A stretch of DNA of 64,000 nt from an uncultured Microbacterium sp. (lineage in GTDB: Bacteria > Actinomycetota > Actinomycetes > Actinomycetales > Microbacteriaceae). The stretch lies in assembly GCF_947488465.1 (NCBI RefSeq), contig NZ_CANKZA010000002.1, positions 62,001 to 126,000 of the forward strand, read 5' to 3'. A program made the translations under genes and the position numbers. Shown piece after piece: positions 16,761-25,582 of this stretch. How positions within the stretch are numbered: the first letter of the stretch is position 1; each line of letters begins with the position of its first letter. The notes below the pieces were generated by a model. The model made no database searches. It saw nothing but the letters and a program-made list of their open reading frames with translations, and was not told the origin of the DNA.

Positions 16761-18074
16761 TTACTGCATTGCGAACTCGACGTTGGCCTGAGCCTCGGCC
16801 AGAGCGGCATCGCGGTCGCCACCGCCGATGATCTTGGTCATCGCTGCGCTGACCGCGTCGCGGCCCTCGTAGTAGTAGGCGCCCGTGTTGTTGCTGGGAA
16901 CCTCGGCACCGAACGCGACGACCTCCTGGAAGATCGGCTGGCCGCCGAAGAACTCGACCGGCTCCGCGTAGACGGCGCTGTCACCGGCAGGGATCCAGTT
17001 GGCGACGGCACCGGCCTTCGGGAGGATGGTGTCGTAGAGCTCGGTCGAGCCGGCGAACGTCTCAGCGAGGAACTTCTCGGCGAGCTCTGCGTTACCGGTC
17101 GAGCTGATCGTCCACGACGATCCACCGTTGGCGGAGTAGTTCGTGGCGCCGTCGACGCCGTCGAGCTTGGGCAGGTTGGTGATGGCCCACTTGCCGGACT
17201 GGTCAGCAGCCGTCTGGATCGAACCGACGATCCAGATGCCGTTCACCGTGCCACCGACAGCGCCGTTGACCAGCGTGCCGATGTACTCGTCCCAGGAGTT
17301 GACCTCGAGGAGCACGCCCGACTCGACGAGCTCGGTGTAGGTGTCGACGGCCGCGTTCAGCGCGTCGTTGTCGACGATCGTCGGGTTGCCGTCCTTGTCG
17401 AACAGGCTGGCGCCCGCCGACTGCAGCATCATGACCGGGAGGTCGGCGGAGCCGGCCTGACCCGACAGCAACGGCTGACCGGTCTTGGCGAGGACGTCCT
17501 TGCCGATGGTGATGTACTGGTCCCACGTGATGTCGGTGAAGTCGTCGACCGTGTAACCGGCCTGCTCGAGGACGTCGGTGCGGAGCGCGGTGACGGCGGT
17601 GCCCGAGTCGAACGGCACACCGTAGTTCTCGCCATCGATCGTCGAGTAGTCGACGACAGACTTCGGGAACTCGGAGAAGTCGACAGCATCCGCCGAGAAC
17701 GGAGTGAAGAGGTCCGGGTAGTTGAGGACGTTCTTCTGGAATGCGTTGTTCTGCATGAGGAAGATGTCGGGCAGCTCGTCGAACGCCTGCGACTGCGCGA
17801 TCGTGGTGAGCTTGGTCTGCAGGTCATCCCACGTGACCTCGACGATGTCGAGCTCGAAGTCGGGGTTCTCCGCCTGGTAGACCTTCTCGGCCTCTTCCAT
17901 CGCGTAGATGTTGAACGCCGGGTCCCAGGCCCAGACGGTCAGCGTGTTGTCGCCGCCGGCGTCGCCGCCACCGTCACCGGCATCGCCGGTTCCTCCGCTG
18001 CAGGCAGCGAGCGTCAACGCGAGGGGCAGGCCCAGCGCGAGCGTCATGGCTGTGCGCTTGGTGGATCGTTGCAT
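16761..18074 (-). CDS. Sugar-binding lipoprotein of the ABC transporter
   Basis: ATG at 18074 with a GAAGGA ribosome site 8-9 nt upstream gives 437 residues. The signal peptide ends in LTLAAC, so Cys25 is lipidated. The Gly/Asp-rich linker that follows leads into an extracellular-binding-protein family 1 fold (NTLTVWAWDPAFNIYAMEEA at the start of the mature domain). It captures sugar outside the membrane and delivers it to the MalF/MalG pair. It is the first gene of the operon and lies directly downstream of the LacI-type operator. Substrate specificity cannot be read from the sequence; lacZ suggests a galactoside or galacto-oligosaccharide. Confidence 0.92.
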   Translation of the reverse strand: MQRSTKRTAMTLALGLPLALTLAACSGGTGDAGDGGGDAGGDNTLTVWAWDPAFNIYAMEEAEKVYQAENPDFELDIVEVTWDDLQTKLTTIAQSQAFDELPDIFLMQNNAFQKNVLNYPDLFTPFSADAVDFSEFPKSVVDYSTIDGENYGVPFDSGTAVTALRTDVLEQAGYTVDDFTDITWDQYITIGKDVLAKTGQPLLSGQAGSADLPVMMLQSAGASLFDKDGNPTIVDNDALNAAVDTYTELVESGVLLEVNSWDEYIGTLVNGAVGGTVNGIWIVGSIQTAADQSGKWAITNLPKLDGVDGATNYSANGGSSWTISSTGNAELAEKFLAETFAGSTELYDTILPKAGAVANWIPAGDSAVYAEPVEFFGGQPIFQEVVAFGAEVPSNNTGAYYYEGRDAVSAAMTKIIGGGDRDAALAEAQANVEFAMQ

Positions 18075-18225
18075 CGATCGAATCCTTCCGTGATTCTCTT
18101 GGTTGTCGAGTTCCCCCGACGGTTCGCCCCCGGGCGAGGGCACCGCTGTACGGAGGGAAGTGCGGCTTCGAGAATCACGGATGCTGCTGTGCATCCAAAG
18201 GCTCCTCGTCGAGCACGTCTCCGCT

Positions 18226-18239
18226 TGTTATCGGTAACA
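18226..18239. promoter_or_regulatory. LacI-family operator for the galactoside operon
   Basis: TGTTATCGGTAACA is an inverted repeat (TGTTA, 4 nt, TAACA) that fits the general LacI/GalR operator form TGWNANCGNTNWCA at every fixed position. It lies about 150 bp upstream of the binding-protein start. The repressor is inferred to be the LacI protein encoded at the end of this operon. Confidence 0.75.
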
Positions 18240-18341
18240 CGGTAGCACTGGGAACGTCACCATGCCAGTGTTTGCGCGGAATTGTTACCTTTCCCGATTT
18301 TCCCGCGTCTTTCCGCGGGAATCCGTCGTTACGCTGGGCCC

Positions 18342-18980
18342 GTGGTCCCTCTCGACAACCTTTTGGCCTTCATCGCTGCCGCGATCGTGCTCATCATGAT
18401 CCCCGGACCCGCGGTGCTGTTCTCGGTCGGTCGGACGCTCACCCTCGGTCACCGGGGCGGATTGCTCAGCGTCGCCGGGGTCACCCTCGCGCTCATCCCG
18501 ATCGTCGCGCTGGTCGCGGCCGGGGTCGGCGCGATCATCGCACAGTCGCTCGCCCTGTTCACCGTGCTGAAGATCGCCGGGGCGCTGTACCTCATGTACT
18601 TGGGCGTTCAGGCGATCCGTCACCGGCGCGATGCCGCCGCCGACGTCACCTCGACCGCACTGCCGGCATCCCCCGCCCGTCAGCTCTGGCAGGGATTCGT
18701 CGTCGGGATCACCAATCCGAAGACGCTCGCCTTCTTCGTCGCGGTGCTCCCGCAGTTCGTCGATCTGCAGACGGGCTCGGTCTCGCTGCAGATGCTCGAA
18801 CTCGGCCTCGTCTTCGCGATGATCGCTTTGGTGTCCGATTCGATCTGGGTGTTCATGGCCGCCGGCGCTCGGGCGTGGTTCGCCCGGTCACCGCGTCGCA
18901 TCGAGACACTGACCGCAACGGGCGGCGGCATGATGATCGGACTCGGTGCGATCCTGCTCGTGACCGGCCCCGAGCACTGA
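18342..18980 (+). CDS. LysE/RhtB-family amino-acid exporter
   Basis: GTG at 18342 gives 212 residues, standard for this family. It is preceded by TACGCT 6 nt upstream, so the mRNA is probably leaderless. The N-terminus LLAFIAAAIVLIMIPGPAVLF holds the family's PGP motif. Five to six hydrophobic helices follow, with NPKTLAFFVAVLPQF in the middle, the conserved NPK segment. Members export amino acids or homoserine lactones across the cytoplasmic membrane. The substrate is unknown. It is divergent from the galactoside operon, and its start lies 103 bp from the operator, so co-regulation is possible but not shown. Confidence 0.9.
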   Translation: MVPLDNLLAFIAAAIVLIMIPGPAVLFSVGRTLTLGHRGGLLSVAGVTLALIPIVALVAAGVGAIIAQSLALFTVLKIAGALYLMYLGVQAIRHRRDAAADVTSTALPASPARQLWQGFVVGITNPKTLAFFVAVLPQFVDLQTGSVSLQMLELGLVFAMIALVSDSIWVFMAAGARAWFARSPRRIETLTATGGGMMIGLGAILLVTGPEH

Positions 18981-19020
18981 CCCGGAGCATCCGTTCATCT
19001 AGGCGCGAGAGAATGGGGCA

Positions 19021-19887
19021 GTGACCTCATCGACTCCCGCCTCCCGTACCGTGTTCATCGACGTCGACGGGACGATCCTCGAACACGGGTCCGTCATCGC
19101 CCCCTCGACCGTGACCGCGATCCGCACAGCGCGCGCGAACGGGCACCTCGTGTACCTCTGCACCGGACGGTCGGCCGGCGATCTCCACCCCTCGGTACGC
19201 GCGATCGGTTTCGACGGCGCGATCACGAACGGTGGGGCTTTCGCGACGCGCGGGGACGACCTCGTTGTATCGCACCACATGCCGCGAGAGGACGTCGACC
19301 GGATGGTCGGCTACTTCGAGGAGCACGGCATCCACTACTTCTTGCAGACGAACGAGGCCGTGTACGCGAGCGAAGGTGTCGGTGCGTTCGCGGATGAGTT
19401 CTTCCAGCAGCGGCGGGCCCGCCACGATGAGGACCTCCGCCGCCTGGGCCTCGACGTCGACGAAGACCCGTTGCCGGCGCTGAGCTACCGTCCGATCGAG
19501 GGCCTCGACTTCGATGCCGTGGTCAAAAGCACGTTCATCAGCATGAAGTCCGACACGCTCGCCCACGTCGAGACGGAACTCGGCGAGCGCTTCCACGTGA
19601 TCCCGGGGTCGATTCCGCTGCCCGGCGGATCCAACGGCGAGGTCGCCGTGCGCGGCGTCAACAAGGGCTCGGCGATCCTCGAGGTGCTCGAGCTGCTCAA
19701 CCGGGGCGTGGAAGGGACTGTCGGCATCGGCGACAGCTGGAACGACGTCGAGATGTTCGAGGTCGTCGAGACCGCGGTCGCGATGGGCAACGCCGACCCC
19801 GAGCTTCAGGCGCGGGCGGATCACGTCACGACCGACGTGCTCGACGACGGGGTGTGGAACGCGTTCGTCGCCCTCGGCCTCGTCTGA
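19021..19887 (+). CDS. Cof-type HAD-IIB phosphatase
   Basis: The 288-residue protein is a haloacid-dehalogenase phosphatase. The nucleophile motif is IDVDGTIL, with D14 and D16. The type IIB cap lies in the middle, K in NKGSAILEVLELL is the motif III lysine, and GDSWND at 237-242 binds magnesium. Cof-type enzymes dephosphorylate sugar phosphates and cofactors, and the substrate is not predictable. The start is GTG at 19021, with GAGAAT 6 nt before it. A decayed paralogue lies at 10562-10891. It shares no operon with neighbours and ends in a hairpin near the convergent SDR gene. Confidence 0.92.
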   Translation: MTSSTPASRTVFIDVDGTILEHGSVIAPSTVTAIRTARANGHLVYLCTGRSAGDLHPSVRAIGFDGAITNGGAFATRGDDLVVSHHMPREDVDRMVGYFEEHGIHYFLQTNEAVYASEGVGAFADEFFQQRRARHDEDLRRLGLDVDEDPLPALSYRPIEGLDFDAVVKSTFISMKSDTLAHVETELGERFHVIPGSIPLPGGSNGEVAVRGVNKGSAILEVLELLNRGVEGTVGIGDSWNDVEMFEVVETAVAMGNADPELQARADHVTTDVLDDGVWNAFVALGLV

Positions 19888-19899
19888 CCGCCGGTCGCG

Positions 19900-19926
19900 C
19901 TCTCAGCGCTCCGTCAGCGCTCAGAG
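19900..19926. terminator. Hairpin at a convergent junction
   Basis: CTCT-C-AGCGCT, a 5-nt loop, then AGCGCT-C-AGAG forms an 11-position stem with one mismatch. It lies between the HAD stop and the stop codon of the convergent SDR gene. It may terminate both transcripts. It has no U-tract. Confidence 0.4.
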
Positions 19927-20763
19927 GAAGATGTCGGGGAACAGCGCGCTGTCGGGTGTGCCCGGCACCGCGGCGTACCCGGAGAAGTCGGTGACCCCGG
20001 CGGCCCGCAGCACGTCCTCGACGATCAGCGTCTGTCCCGTGTACTCGCGCGCCGGCTGCAGCATGACCGCGTAGGCCGCATCGGCGTAGACGTCGGGCGT
20101 GCGGCTGACCTTCATCATCCGGTCTCCCCCGAGCGCGAACTGCACCGCGGCGGTCGCGATCGTCGTCTCCGGCCAGAGCGTGTTGGCCGCAATCCCGTCC
20201 TTCGCGAACTCAGCCGCGAGGCCGAGCGTCGCCATCGTCATCCCGAACTTGGCCATCGAGTACGCCGTGTGGGCGCCCAGCCAGCGCAGCGTCGTGTTGA
20301 GCGGTGGCGAGAGCGACAGGATGTGCGGGTTCTCGGCATCCTTGAGGATCGGTAGCGCCGCGCGGCTCAGCATGAAGGTTCCCCGCACATTGACGTCCTG
20401 CATGAGGTCGTACTTCTTCGCGGAGAGGTCGAGTGAGCCGGAGAGGTCGATCACCGACGCGTTGTTGACGACGATGTCGATGCCACCGAACTCGCCCTGG
20501 GTTTTCAGGACCGCCTCGGTGATGTCGTCGTCATTGCGGACATCGCCGACGATCGGGAGCGCCTGCCCGCCCGCGGCGCGGATCTGCTCGGCGGCCGAGT
20601 GCACGGTGCCCTCGAGCTTGGGATGGGGCGTATCGGTCTTGGCCATCAGCGCGATGTTGGCACCGTCGCGCGCGGCGCGCAGCGCGATCGCGAGTCCGAT
20701 CCCGCGGCTGCCGCCCGACATCAGGATGGTCTTGCCGGCAAGGGTCTGGGGAGACTCGGTCAT
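19921..20763 (-). CDS. HSDL2-like short-chain dehydrogenase
   Basis: This is a 280-residue classical SDR. The cofactor motif is SGGSRGIGLAIALRAARDG near residues 15-33, and the catalytic YSMAK has Tyr and Lys four apart. The insert TPHPKLEGTVHSAAEQIRAAG is characteristic of the HSDL2 subgroup, which is linked to fatty-acid or branched-chain metabolism. ATG at 20763 has a GGAAGGA ribosome site. It is the last of three co-oriented genes with an enoyl-CoA hydratase and another SDR, which supports a beta-oxidation-like role. The substrate is unknown. Confidence 0.85.
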   Translation of the reverse strand: MTESPQTLAGKTILMSGGSRGIGLAIALRAARDGANIALMAKTDTPHPKLEGTVHSAAEQIRAAGGQALPIVGDVRNDDDITEAVLKTQGEFGGIDIVVNNASVIDLSGSLDLSAKKYDLMQDVNVRGTFMLSRAALPILKDAENPHILSLSPPLNTTLRWLGAHTAYSMAKFGMTMATLGLAAEFAKDGIAANTLWPETTIATAAVQFALGGDRMMKVSRTPDVYADAAYAVMLQPAREYTGQTLIVEDVLRAAGVTDFSGYAAVPGTPDSALFPDIFL

Positions 20764-20877
20764 GGGGATCCTTCCGTAGGTGCGTCCACATCACATGATC
20801 GGCCCGAGGAGACCGGATATGCACGCGATTGCCGAGCGGTCTCGGCGAGATCAGGTGATGGGGATGCGAAGAGTGGG

Positions 20878-21651
20878 TCAGGAGCGTGCGGTCTTGGCGG
20901 ATGCGGCGGCGAACGCGGCGACGCGTGCCCGCGACTCGGGGGTGTCGAAAGCGGCGCCGATCGAGCGGGCCTCGTCGTCGAGGTTGTCGGTGAAGGAACG
21001 GCGGGCGCCCGCGCGGATCAGGCGCTTGGCCTGCCCGAAGGCGGCCGTCGCGTGGTCGATCCAGAACGCGGCGATCTCCGCGCCCCGGGCCCCGGGATCG
21101 TCGGCCACCTCCGTGATCAACCCCCAGTCGAGGGCGGTCGCGGCGTCGATCGTCTCGTCCTGGAGGAGGAGGCGGAGCGCCCGTGTCTGCCCGATCGCCG
21201 CCGGCAGCAGCGTCGAGACGCCGAGGTCCGGAGTGAGGCCGATGTTGGCGTACCTGCTGACGAACTTCGCGCGCGGCGCGGCGACAATGTAGTCGGCCGT
21301 CAGCATCAGGCCGAGTCCACCGCCCGCGACAGCGCCCTGGACGACGGCGACGATGGGCTTGTCCGATTCGACGAACGTGCGGATCCCGTCGTGGATGCGG
21401 TGCGCCGCGGCGGTCACGTCTGCCCCGGCCGCGCCGCTCGTCGCCATCTCGACGACGTCGCCGCCCGCGCAGAACGCCGGCCCCGCGGCATCGAGGATCA
21501 CGGCGCCGACGGTCTCGTCGGACGTGATCTCATGGGCGAGGTCACGCCAGCGACCGCCCATCTCGAAGCCCATCGCGTTGAGGCTCGCCGGTCGGTTGAA
21601 TGTCAGGCGCGCGAGCGCGCCCTCACGCGTGTAGATGATCGAGTCGGTCAT
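20878..21651 (-). CDS. Enoyl-CoA hydratase/isomerase family protein
   Basis: The 257-residue crotonase-fold protein carries the oxyanion-hole segments PAFCAGGDVVEM and AVAGGGLGLMLTADY. The position of the second catalytic glutamate of true hydratases is not convincingly filled, so it may be an isomerase or a PaaG-like enzyme. ATG at 21651 has AAGGAG upstream. It lies between two SDR genes on the same strand in what looks like an acyl-CoA degradation cluster. The repeat element at 21677-21780 separates it from the upstream SDR, so it may have its own promoter. Confidence 0.88.
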   Translation of the reverse strand: MTDSIIYTREGALARLTFNRPASLNAMGFEMGGRWRDLAHEITSDETVGAVILDAAGPAFCAGGDVVEMATSGAAGADVTAAAHRIHDGIRTFVESDKPIVAVVQGAVAGGGLGLMLTADYIVAAPRAKFVSRYANIGLTPDLGVSTLLPAAIGQTRALRLLLQDETIDAATALDWGLITEVADDPGARGAEIAAFWIDHATAAFGQAKRLIRAGARRSFTDNLDDEARSIGAAFDTPESRARVAAFAAASAKTARS

Positions 21652-21676
21652 GCCGCTGTCTCCTTATCGAGCTGTT

Positions 21677-21780
21677 CCCGGTCCGTATTCAGTCCGGCCG
21701 CTGTGGGCTGCCCGCGGCGATGGCGGATTCGTGCGGCCGCTGCCGGGGCGCCCCCGCACGCAGACTGAATACGGACCGGG
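21677..21780. repeat. Long inverted-repeat element, copy 1
   Basis: Perfect 18-bp arms (CCCGGTCCGTATTCAGTC at 21677-21694 and its reverse complement at 21763-21780) flank 68 bp. The element sits between the ECH start and the upstream SDR stop. A second copy with the same arm core, CCGTATTCAGTC, lies at 57893-57986. Transcripts would form a long hairpin. Confidence 0.85.
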
Positions 21781-21817
21781 GGCGTAGGGGTGGAAGTGGG
21801 GGTGTCGGCGGGGGTGG

Positions 21818-22579
21818 TCACTTCGGCGCCATCCGGATGGCGCCGTCGAGCCGGATGGTCTCGCCGTTGAGGTAGCCGTTGTCGACGATGTGCATGACGA
21901 GCGCGGCGTATTCGTCCGGGCGGCCGAGCCGGGCGGGGTAGGGAACCTGTTCGCCGAGGCTCGCTTGGGCGGCTTCGGGAAGGCCCGCGAGCATCGGGGT
22001 CTCCATGATTCCGGGCGCGACGGTGCAGACACGGATGCCGTAGCGCGCCAATTCCCGCGCGATCGGCAGCGTCATCGCGTGCACGCCGCCCTTGCTCGCC
22101 GCGTAGGCGGGCTGGCCGATCTGACCGTCGAACGCCGCGACGGATGCTGTGTTCACCACCACACCGCGGTCTCCGCCGTCGGCGGATTCGGTCTGCGCCA
22201 TCGCCGCCGACGCCTGCGCGACGACGTTGTAGGTGCCGATCAGATTGACACGGACGATCTTCTCGAAGTGCGCGAGATCGGTCGGCGACCCGTCGCGATC
22301 CAGCATCTTCGCGGGCGGCGCGATGCCGGCGCAGTTCACGACGACGCGAAGCGGCCCGTGCGCGCTGGCCACTGCCACAGCGGCGGCGACCTGCGCCGGA
22401 TCGGTGACATCGGCCGGGGCAAACGTGCCGCCGAGCTCCGCCGCGCGATCGGCTCCGGCGGAGGAGGGGAGATCGATGATGACGACGTGCGCTCCGCGCG
22501 CAGCCAACTGCCGCGCGGTGGCGAGTCCCAGTCCGCTGGCGCCGCCCGTGACGAGGGCGGATGCTCCGGCGATGTCCAT
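21818..22579 (-). CDS. 3-hydroxyacyl-CoA dehydrogenase-type SDR (HSD10-like)
   Basis: The 253-residue SDR has [19 protein letters not shown] at the N-terminus for NAD binding. D36 after the second strand (VVIIDLP) predicts a preference for NAD over NADP. The catalytic YAASKGG is present, and the end [17 protein letters not shown] is typical of HSD17B10-like 3-hydroxyacyl-CoA dehydrogenases. It probably oxidises 3-hydroxyacyl-CoA intermediates. ATG at 22579 has an AAGGAGAG ribosome site. It heads the three-gene acyl-CoA cluster and is divergent from the APH-like kinase. Confidence 0.87.
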   Translation of the reverse strand: MDIAGASALVTGGASGLGLATARQLAARGAHVVIIDLPSSAGADRAAELGGTFAPADVTDPAQVAAAVAVASAHGPLRVVVNCAGIAPPAKMLDRDGSPTDLAHFEKIVRVNLIGTYNVVAQASAAMAQTESADGGDRGVVVNTASVAAFDGQIGQPAYAASKGGVHAMTLPIARELARYGIRVCTVAPGIMETPMLAGLPEAAQASLGEQVPYPARLGRPDEYAALVMHIVDNGYLNGETIRLDGAIRMAPK

Positions 22580-22717
22580 GTGTGTGCTCTCCTTCGAACT
22601 CGACGCTCAGCCTACCCGGCGACACGCCGTTTCAGGAACCGAGGCACTCAGTCCCACGGGTGGTCGCGGGCCGTGCGCCCGACGCCGCGGGGCACCGGCC
22701 CCGGCAGGATGGATGCC

Positions 22718-23467
22718 ATGAGCATCCCCTCGTCCGACATCGCGGTGCCGGCGCGCGTGCTCGCCCTCGCCGGGGGCGCGCACCTCACGCCGCTGTGGCA
22801 GAACGCGATGGGCGGGGTCACGTTCCGCACCGACGACGCGCGCGTCATCAAGGTCGGGCCGCGGAACCCCGAGACCACGATGGCCGCCGAGGCGGAGCGC
22901 CTGCGCTGGGCCGGCCGCTACACGCCGGTGCCCGAAGTGCTCGACGTGGGCGAAGAAACCCGCGAGGAAGCCCGCGAAGACCCCGGCGAAGAGTGGCTCG
23001 TCACCCGCGCACTCCCCGGCCGCTCGGCCGTCGACCCGCGTTGGCTGGGCGAGCCGGCCGTCGCGGTGCGCGCCGTCGGCGAGGGCCTGCGCGCCCTCCA
23101 CGACGCGCTTCCCGTCGCCGATTGCCCGTTCGACTGGTCGGTGCCGGCGCGAATCGCCGGCGCCGCAGCCCGGGGCATCCAGGTGCCGAGCGCTCTCCGC
23201 ACTCCCCCGCCGATCGACCTCGCCGTCGTCTGCCACGGCGACGCCTGCGTGCCGAACACGCTGCTCGGCGACGACGGCCGGTGGATCGCGCATGTCGACC
23301 TCGGCGCGCTCGGCGTCGCCGACCGCTGGGGCGACATCGCCGTCGCGGCCATGAGCACTGAGTGGAACTACGGACCCGGATGGCACGACGCGCTCATCGC
23401 GGCCTACGGCGTCGACCCCGACCGGGAGCGCCTCTCCTACTACCGCGACCTCTGGAACGCGACCTGA
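22718..23467 (+). CDS. Aminoglycoside phosphotransferase-family kinase
   Basis: ATG at 22718 gives 249 residues; ATG at 22709 is an alternative. CAGGAT lies 7 nt before 22718, a weak leaderless-type signal. The fold is that of APH(3')-like kinases. VVCHGDACVPNTLL contains the catalytic HGDxxxxN, and HVDLGALGVADRWGDIAVA provides the magnesium-binding aspartate (DLG in place of DFG). Members phosphorylate aminoglycosides, homoserine, choline or other small alcohols. Chromosomal copies in environmental Actinobacteria are not evidence of drug resistance. It precedes a MmcQ/YjbR gene by 20 bp. Confidence 0.85.
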   Translation: MSIPSSDIAVPARVLALAGGAHLTPLWQNAMGGVTFRTDDARVIKVGPRNPETTMAAEAERLRWAGRYTPVPEVLDVGEETREEAREDPGEEWLVTRALPGRSAVDPRWLGEPAVAVRAVGEGLRALHDALPVADCPFDWSVPARIAGAAARGIQVPSALRTPPPIDLAVVCHGDACVPNTLLGDDGRWIAHVDLGALGVADRWGDIAVAAMSTEWNYGPGWHDALIAAYGVDPDRERLSYYRDLWNAT

Positions 23468-23487
23468 TCGCGAGGCATGATGAGCGG

Positions 23488-23892
23488 ATGGCGCATCCGC
23501 TGATGATCGATGAGGCCGACCCGCTGCTCGCGCGCGTGCGGGATCTCGCGCTCGCGCTGCCCGAGGTGGCCGAGAAGGTGACGCACGGGCGTCCGACGTT
23601 CTTCACGACGAAGGTGTTCACGTACTACGGCGGCCGCCCGCGCGGCGACACCGCCGACCGTCACGACGCGGCCCTCGTCTTCCGCCCCGATCCCGCCGAC
23701 GAGCCCGCCCTCCGGCAGGACGCCCGCTTCTGGGAGCCGGCGTATCTCTGGCCGCACGGCTGGCTCGCGCTCGACCTCGATGACGACACCGACTGGGCCG
23801 AGGTCGCAGAACTCATGGATGCCTCGTACCGCCTGACCGCGCCGAAGCGGCTGATCACGGCGCTCGACGCCGCGACGCCACCGCCCGGCTAA
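23488..23892 (+). CDS. MmcQ/YjbR-family protein
   Basis: This is a 134-residue single-domain protein. The family pattern is clear: ALALPEVAEKVTHGRPTFFTTKVF, then FRPDPADEPALRQDARFW, and YLWPHGWLALDLDDDTDWAEVAELMDASYRL. Members have a CyaY-like fold and are described as DNA-binding, with no settled role. ATG at 23488 lacks a ribosome site; CATGAT lies 6 nt upstream. It probably shares a transcript with the APH-like kinase. Its last codons fall inside the first unit of a tandem repeat that fills the gap to glpK. Confidence 0.85.
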   Translation: MAHPLMIDEADPLLARVRDLALALPEVAEKVTHGRPTFFTTKVFTYYGGRPRGDTADRHDAALVFRPDPADEPALRQDARFWEPAYLWPHGWLALDLDDDTDWAEVAELMDASYRLTAPKRLITALDAATPPPG

Positions 23893-23947
23893 CGCCACCG
23901 CCGGTCAACGCCACCGCCCGGCTCACGCCACCGCCGGTCAACGCCAC
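23874..23947. repeat. Short tandem repeat between mmcQ-like gene and glpK
   Basis: The unit (A)ACGCCACCGCC followed alternately by GGTC or CGGCTC is repeated four to five times, with a combined period of about 33-34 bp. The first unit codes for the C-terminal Ala-Thr-Pro-Pro-Pro-Gly of the MmcQ-like protein. The tract leads directly into the hairpin at 23949-23980. Confidence 0.7.
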
Positions 23948-23948
23948 A

Positions 23949-23980
23949 GCGCGCGGCATCCCCCCAAGGATGCCGCGCGC
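23949..23980. terminator. Terminator hairpin of the glp operon
   Basis: A perfect 13-bp stem, GCGCGCGGCATCC with GGATGCCGCGCGC, closes on a 6-nt loop 14 bp beyond the glpK stop. It can act for glpK and, from the other side, for the mmcQ-like gene. No U-tract follows, as is common in high-GC Actinobacteria. Confidence 0.75.
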
Positions 23981-23994
23981 CGGGGCGTCACGCG

Positions 23995-25509
23995 TCAGCG
24001 AACGTCGTCGTTGACCCAGTCCATCGACTTCGAGACGGCCTGCTTCCACAGACGCAGCTGACGGGCGCGCTCCTCGACGTCGTCGTTGGGCGTCCAACGA
24101 CGGTCCTCCTGCCAGTTGGCGCGGAGCTCGTCGAGGTCATTCCAGAACCCGACCGCGAGGCCGGCCGCGTAGGCCGCACCGAGCGCGGTCGTCTCGGCGA
24201 CGACCGGTCGCACGACCGGCACGCCGAGCACGTCGGCCTGGAACTGCATGAGCGTGTCGTTGGCGATCATGCCGCCGTCGACCTTGAGCTCGGTGAGGTC
24301 GACACCCGAGTCGGCGTTGACCGCGTCGAGTACCTCACGGGTCTGGAACGCGGTCGCCTCGAGGGCGGCGCGGGCCAGGTGGCCGCGGTTGGCGTACCGC
24401 GTGAGGCCGAGGATGGCGCCGCGCGCGTCGGGACGCCAGTACGGCGCGAACAGACCCGAGAACGCCGGCACGAAGTACACGCCGCCGTTGTCCTCGACGG
24501 TCGTGGCGAGCGCCTCGACCTCGGGTGCCGAGGTGATGATGCCGAGCTGGTCGCGCAGCCACTGCACGAGCGAACCGGTGACGGCGATCGAGCCCTCCAG
24601 CGCGTAGTGAGCCGGCTCGTCACCGAGCTTGTAGCCCACCGTCGTCAGCAGACCGTTCTCGCTCTTGACGATCTCGGTGCCGGTCTGGAAGATCAGGAAG
24701 TTGCCCGTGCCGTAGGTGTTCTTGCTCTCACCCGCGTCGAATGCAGCCTGGCCGAACGTCGCCGCCTGCTGGTCGCCCAGGATGCCGGCGATCGGCGTCT
24801 CGCGCAGCAGCGACGCGTCGCGGGCGACGCCGTACACCTCGCTCGAGGAGCGGATCTCCGGCATCATCGAGCGCGGCACGCCGAAGTCGGCGAGGATGTC
24901 GTCGCGCCACTCGAGCGTCTTCAGGTCCATGAAGAGCGTGCGCGAGGCGTTGGTGACGTCGGTGGCGTGCACGCCGCCTTCGGGGCCGCCGGTGAGGTTC
25001 CAGAGCACCCACGAGTCGGTCGTGCCGAAGATGAGGTCTCCGGCCTCGGCCCGCTCACGCGCACCCTCGACGTTCTCGAGGATCCAGGCGATCTTGGTGC
25101 CCGAGAAGTACGTCGCCAGGGGCAGCCCGACGATGTCCTTGTACTTCTCGACGCCCTCGTCGCCGGCGAGCCGGTCGACGATCGGCTGGGTGCGGGTGTC
25201 CTGCCAGACGATCGCGTTGTACACCGGGATGCCGGTGTTCTTGTCCCAGACGACGGCGGTCTCACGCTGGTTGGTGATGCCGATCGCGGCGATGTCGTGA
25301 CGGGTGAGGTTCGCGCGACCGAGCGCGATACCGATCACCTCGCGCATGTTGTCGCGGATCTCGATCGGGTCGTGCTCGACCCAACCGGCACGCGGCATGA
25401 TCTGCTCGTGCTCCTTCTGTCCGACCGAGATGATCGATCCCTTCTTGTCGAAGATGATCGCGCGGCTGGATGTGGTGCCCTGGTCGAGGGCGATGATGTA
25501 GTTGGCCAT
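23995..25509 (-). CDS. glpK: Glycerol kinase
   Basis: The 504-residue protein matches glycerol kinase along its whole length. It has the N-terminal [15 protein letters not shown] phosphate-binding motif, [18 protein letters not shown], and [16 protein letters not shown]. The C-terminal signature is [25 protein letters not shown]. It converts glycerol plus ATP to sn-glycerol 3-phosphate in the cytoplasm. It is the last gene of the glpD-glpF-glpK operon, and its ATG at 25509 has an AAGGAAG ribosome site. The FBP- and EIIA-contact regions cannot be judged here. Confidence 0.97.
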   Translation of the reverse strand: MANYIIALDQGTTSSRAIIFDKKGSIISVGQKEHEQIMPRAGWVEHDPIEIRDNMREVIGIALGRANLTRHDIAAIGITNQRETAVVWDKNTGIPVYNAIVWQDTRTQPIVDRLAGDEGVEKYKDIVGLPLATYFSGTKIAWILENVEGARERAEAGDLIFGTTDSWVLWNLTGGPEGGVHATDVTNASRTLFMDLKTLEWRDDILADFGVPRSMMPEIRSSSEVYGVARDASLLRETPIAGILGDQQAATFGQAAFDAGESKNTYGTGNFLIFQTGTEIVKSENGLLTTVGYKLGDEPAHYALEGSIAVTGSLVQWLRDQLGIITSAPEVEALATTVEDNGGVYFVPAFSGLFAPYWRPDARGAILGLTRYANRGHLARAALEATAFQTREVLDAVNADSGVDLTELKVDGGMIANDTLMQFQADVLGVPVVRPVVAETTALGAAYAAGLAVGFWNDLDELRANWQEDRRWTPNDDVEERARQLRLWKQAVSKSMDWVNDDVR

Positions 25510-25582
25510 GGTGACTTCCTTGTCTTTCGGGTTGGATGCCGGATGGTGCGGATGACTGGTGCGGTCTGCGTCCGTGCGCCGG

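Noticed and set aside
22718-23467. Aminoglycoside resistance gene
   Set aside because: The APH fold is shared by many metabolic kinases. Nothing in the context suggests a resistance cassette or mobile element.
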